From the NCBI GenBank assembly GCA_036340635.1, contig JAYYYF010000002.1:1-64000 (forward strand): a stretch of DNA of 64,000 bases. Direction: 5' to 3'. Origin of the DNA: GCA-002728855 sp036340635. GTDB taxonomy: Bacteria > Bacteroidota > Bacteroidia > Flavobacteriales > Flavobacteriaceae. Below, one piece after another: positions 61,540-64,000 of this stretch (the stretch's first letter is position 1; the number at the start of each line of letters is the position of its first letter). A program made the translations under genes and the position numbers. Below the pieces are notes generated by a model. That model did not search any database. It saw only the letters and a program-made list of their open reading frames with translations, and had not been told where the DNA came from.

Positions 61540-62031
61540 GTATACTCCCTCGTTTTCATCAAAAACTACATCTACACGTTCTTTTATTGAGGTTGAGAGT
61601 GAAATCCCTTTAAAATCAGCTTTTATTGGATAGGTTTTATGATTTCTATTAACTAAAACAGCTGTTTGTATACGTTTAGTCCTTTTAGAAAGAAAATAAT
61701 TAACCGCATGGATTAATGTTTTTCCAGTATTTAGAACATCATCTACAACAATAACAGAATTCTTGCCAAACATTTTATTCTCTGATATTTTGATTTCTTT
61801 CAGTGGATTATTTTTATCAATCTTTATTTCAACCAATTCAATTTTTGCCAGTGAAATTTTTTTTAATTCTTTTATAATTCTATTCGCTAAGGTTAGACCA
61901 TTTTTATATATTCCAGCTACAATTATGGATTTTTCTTCAAGATTTGTTTCATGAATTTGGTATGCAATTCTCTTAACGGTATTACTAATGTCAATAGACT
62001 TTAATATTCTCTTACTTGATTCTATTTTCAT
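61531..62031 (-). CDS. Phosphoribosyltransferase family protein
   Basis: 166 residues, type-I PRTase fold. The PRPP-binding loop VIVVDDVLNTGKTL is intact, and a helical N-terminus and the segment ERVDVVFDENEGVYL follow PyrR/HPRT-like patterns. It could be PyrR-like (uracil PRTase/regulator) or another base PRTase; no pyr operon lies nearby. The order aroK, PRTase (convergent), S4 protein recurs in Flavobacteriia as I recall. Confidence 0.82.
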   Translation of the reverse strand: MKIESSKRILKSIDISNTVKRIAYQIHETNLEEKSIIVAGIYKNGLTLANRIIKELKKISLAKIELVEIKIDKNNPLKEIKISENKMFGKNSVIVVDDVLNTGKTLIHAVNYFLSKRTKRIQTAVLVNRNHKTYPIKADFKGISLSTSIKERVDVVFDENEGVYLS

Positions 62032-62098
62032 AACAGATATAAAATTAATAAAACATAATTTGTAATTAAATTAATTTAAAAAAAGAGAAGATGGAGAT

Positions 62099-62458
62099 TT
62101 ATTTTTTTGAAAATTTATCAATTTCCCTTCTTTCTTTTTTTGTTGGTCGACCAGTTCCTTTTTCTCTTTCAATCAGAATAGATTTAATATTAATTCCAGA
62201 TTTTATTTTAACTACCTCTTTCTCTTTTCTATGGATATCTAAAAGTTTTGCACCAATTCGATTTTTAGGTAATTTTAAAACAGTAATATTTTTTGAAGCT
62301 TGATTTTTAGTAATTGATATTTTATCACCAATGTATATTTCTTTAGAAGATTTAATTGTTTTTCCGGATATCTTAATTTTTCCACTCTTGCAAGCTTGAC
62401 TAGCTAAATTTCTAGATTTAAAATACCTCAAATGCCATAAAAGTAAATCTGCTCTCAT
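62099..62458 (-). CDS. RNA-binding S4 domain protein, Hsp15-like
   Basis: 119 residues from ATG 62458 (MRADLLLWHLRYFKSR); the frame continues 24 bases upstream to another ATG. The S4 domain (about residues 1-65: ASQACKSGKIKISG, IYIGDKISI) is followed by a basic tail ending RREIDKFSKK. Hsp15 relatives bind stalled 50S subunits carrying nascent chains and help recycling. It is the next gene upstream of the PRTase on the minus strand, 67 bases away. Confidence 0.9.
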   Translation of the reverse strand: MRADLLLWHLRYFKSRNLASQACKSGKIKISGKTIKSSKEIYIGDKISITKNQASKNITVLKLPKNRIGAKLLDIHRKEKEVVKIKSGINIKSILIEREKGTGRPTKKERREIDKFSKK

Positions 62459-62498
62459 CGAATATTCATGTATTGAGTACAAAAATAAAGTAAAATCG

Positions 62499-62506
62499 TA
62501 TTTTTG
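62499..62506 (+). promoter_or_regulatory. Possible promoter -7 box for the FKBP lipoprotein, near-leaderless
   Basis: TATTTTTG with eight bases to the ATG at 62515. TTG at 62473-62475 lies 23 bases upstream. Confidence 0.4.
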
Positions 62507-62514
62507 TTGGTATT

Positions 62515-63405
62515 ATGATTTTTAAAAAGTTAAATCTACATTTTGTTTTATTCTTATTGCTAGTTTTATTTTTTAGCTGTAAAAAAGATAATTCTGATCA
62601 AGTAGAGGAGATCAGAGATTTATCAGAACAAACTTTAATTGACGACTCTGCCTTGACTGAGTATTTGGAAACACATTTTTATAATTATGAAGATTTTCAA
62701 AATTATCCGAACCAGTACCCCATAGAAATTATACTAGACACTATAGCTGGTGATAATAAAAATAAAACACCATTAATTGATCAGGTCATTAAAAAAGGTG
62801 TTGAACTTATTAATGGGGATGATAATATTAATGTAGATTTATATTATTTAATTGCTAGGCAAGGAAATGGGACCAAACCGTCAGTTGCAGATTCAACTTT
62901 TGTAACCTACAGAGGTAATCTTTTAAATGGATCAAAATTTGATGAAAGAGTATATCCTATTTGGTTTGATTTGATTTCTGTTGTTAGGGGCTTTCGAGAA
63001 GTTTTGCCTGAATTTTCAGATGGAACTTTTTTAATTAGGCCTGATGGGACCTTTGATTTTAAGGATTATGGACAAGGTATTTTCTTTCTGCCTTCGAGTT
63101 TAGGATATTTTTCAAGTAGCTCAGCATCAATACCTGCTTATTCACCTCTTATTTTTTCAATTTCACTCCATTTAGTTAACCAATCTGATCATGATTCGGA
63201 TGGAATTTTATCTATAGACGAGGATGTTGATAAAGACAATAATCCACTAAACGATGATACAGATAATGATGGTATTTTTAATCTTTTCGATACAGATGAT
63301 GATGGTGACGGTATATTAACGTCTAATGAATATGATCAAGATAACGATGGTGTTGCTGATGACTCTGACAATGATGGTATTCCTGATTACTTAGACCCTG
63401 ATTAA
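62515..63405 (+). CDS. FKBP-type peptidyl-prolyl isomerase lipoprotein with calcium-binding acidic tail
   Basis: 296 residues. Lipobox FFSC (Cys22) is followed by KKDNSD. The FKBP-like domain spans about 115-225: VTYRGNLLNGSKFDER, a RGFREVLP helix in place of GW-EGL, IFFLPSSLGYF and IPAYSPLIFSISLHLV. Substitution of the usual Trp by Phe and a rebuilt loop leave activity uncertain. The last 70 residues are repeated acidic DxDxDG-type motifs (DHDSDGIL, DTDNDGIF, DTDDDGDG, DQDNDGVADD, DSDNDGIPD), the thrombospondin type-3 pattern that binds calcium. It should be an envelope folding factor. Confidence 0.88.
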   Translation: MIFKKLNLHFVLFLLLVLFFSCKKDNSDQVEEIRDLSEQTLIDDSALTEYLETHFYNYEDFQNYPNQYPIEIILDTIAGDNKNKTPLIDQVIKKGVELINGDDNINVDLYYLIARQGNGTKPSVADSTFVTYRGNLLNGSKFDERVYPIWFDLISVVRGFREVLPEFSDGTFLIRPDGTFDFKDYGQGIFFLPSSLGYFSSSSASIPAYSPLIFSISLHLVNQSDHDSDGILSIDEDVDKDNNPLNDDTDNDGIFNLFDTDDDGDGILTSNEYDQDNDGVADDSDNDGIPDYLDPD

Positions 63406-63447
63406 TTTAGCATATAAAGTTCTAAGATATTATTGTCAACAAAATAT

Positions 63448-64000
63448 TCATTTTCGATTGACAACTTTTTTACATGCGTCGATTATAGATTCTTTATTAA
63501 GGCCATATTTAGTCATAAGCTCAATTGGCTTACCTGACTCACCAAAAGTATCTTTAGTAGCAACAAATTCTTGAGGAACAGGGAAATTTTGAGAAAGGAT
63601 TCTTGATATGGTTTCACCCATCCCACCATGATAATTATGTTCTTCAGCTGTAACTATTGCTTTTGTTTTTTTTACTGAATCAAGGATCATATTTTTGTCA
63701 ATAGGCTTTATTGTATGAATGTTTATTACTTCTGCATTAACACCTTCATTCTCAAGTGATTCAGCAGCATTTATAGCTTCCCAAACAAGGTGCCCTGTTG
63801 CTACTATTGTCACATCAGTTCCAGGATTTAGCATGATTCCTTTGCCTATTTCAAATTTCATACTGGGAGTAGTAAAATTCGGAACGGAAGGCCTTCCAAA
63901 ACGGAGATATACAGGTCCACAATGCTCTGAAACAGCAATTGTTGCAGCTCTAGTTTGATTGAAATCACAAGGGTTTATTACTACCATTCCTGGAAGCATT
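63448..64000 (-). CDS. Transketolase C-terminal subunit (5' truncated at window edge)
   Basis: The visible 183 residues hold the end of a split transketolase. MVVINPCDFNQTRAAT, GPVYLRFGRPSVPNF, VTIVATGHLVWEA and INIHTIKPID match the pyrimidine-domain end and C-terminal domain of the two-gene form found in Flavobacteriia, whose C-terminal half is about 317 residues. The Met at 63999 is internal; the start lies beyond base 64000. With the N-terminal subunit it transfers two-carbon units in the pentose phosphate pathway. Confidence 0.92.
   Translation of the reverse strand, partial: MLPGMVVINPCDFNQTRAATIAVSEHCGPVYLRFGRPSVPNFTTPSMKFEIGKGIMLNPGTDVTIVATGHLVWEAINAAESLENEGVNAEVINIHTIKPIDKNMILDSVKKTKAIVTAEEHNYHGGMGETISRILSQNFPVPQEFVATKDTFGESGKPIELMTKYGLNKESIIDACKKVVNRK

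Noticed and set aside
1..64000. CRISPR arrays, insertion sequences, prophage or defence islands
   Set aside because: No regularly spaced direct repeats, terminal inverted repeats with transposase, integrase, or known defence gene families were recognised anywhere in the window.

Overview
The window looks like a core chromosomal segment of a marine-type member of the Flavobacteriia (Bacteroidota). The evidence is strong A+T bias, very short intergenic gaps, promoter boxes of the form TAnnTTTG in place of sigma70-type -10 boxes, and a tmRNA with tag GENNYALAA. Gene families typical of the group support this: a TonB-dependent receptor paired with a DUF4249 lipoprotein, a fused SecDF, a DUF4293 gene beside rho, a bacillithiol deacetylase, a T9SS-type sorting domain, and zeaxanthin-type carotenoid genes. 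No prophage, insertion sequence, CRISPR array, restriction system or recognisable defence island was seen. The only stretch over 300 bases without a protein gene (11833-12320) holds the tmRNA.

Layout. 1-5702: 5'-truncated BNR/VPS10-like beta-propeller protein, YbdG-type mechanosensitive channel, a gamma-glutamyltransferase-like lipoprotein whose gamma-glutamyl pocket looks altered, and a small zinc-ribbon protein. 5795-11832: methylmalonyl-CoA module (mutA-mutB facing an FMN hydroxyacid oxidase-mce-meaB operon). 11844-13890: tmRNA, kdsA and ftsE. 14021-18806: TPR protein plus outer-membrane partner. 18894-28490: amidohydrolase, asnB, gyrB, mdh, secDF, all on +. 28503-34530: lgt, yidD, cysS, folE, a FadL-like porin and a tyrosine-rich lipoprotein, all on -. 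34617-37580: proS, tRNA-Glu, eda, membrane protein. 37601-41164: TonB receptor with DUF4249 partner. 41354-48337: rpsT, rho, DUF4293, phosphodiesterase, truA, ABC exporter, cdaA, folP. 48432-52486: a tightly packed + strand run DUF1599-tpiA-clpS-glutathione peroxidase-PLP transsulfuration enzyme-bshB1. 52525-56999: tRNA-His, terminator, OMP, M28 peptidase, LysE exporter, guaB, and an orphan sorting-domain protein. 57187-59395: a SurA-type pair. 59397-60704: crtZ-crtB. 60769-64000: tRNA-Leu, tRNA-Lys, aroK, phosphoribosyltransferase, S4 protein, FKBP-type lipoprotein, and a truncated transketolase C-terminal subunit.

How the genes work together. Envelope biogenesis is well represented: SecDF, YidD, Lgt, two SurA-type proteins, an FKBP lipoprotein, KdsA, several outer-membrane proteins and lipoproteins. 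The methylmalonyl-CoA genes form a propionyl-CoA to succinyl-CoA salvage route, with the carboxylase outside the window. The tpiA-to-bshB1 run groups peroxide detoxification, sulfur amino-acid metabolism and bacillithiol synthesis. Signalling and stress functions include c-di-AMP synthase, trans-translation and the N-end-rule adaptor ClpS.

I found no clear new system. The observations most worth checking are the GGT-like protein lacking its usual substrate-binding residues, the tyrosine-rich lipoprotein, the orphan sorting-domain protein, the degenerate parvulin partner of SurA, the thiol/redox operon, and genes whose promoter box sits almost on the start codon. No alignment, folding or database search was run. 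Family calls come from reading motifs, and domain limits are approximate.
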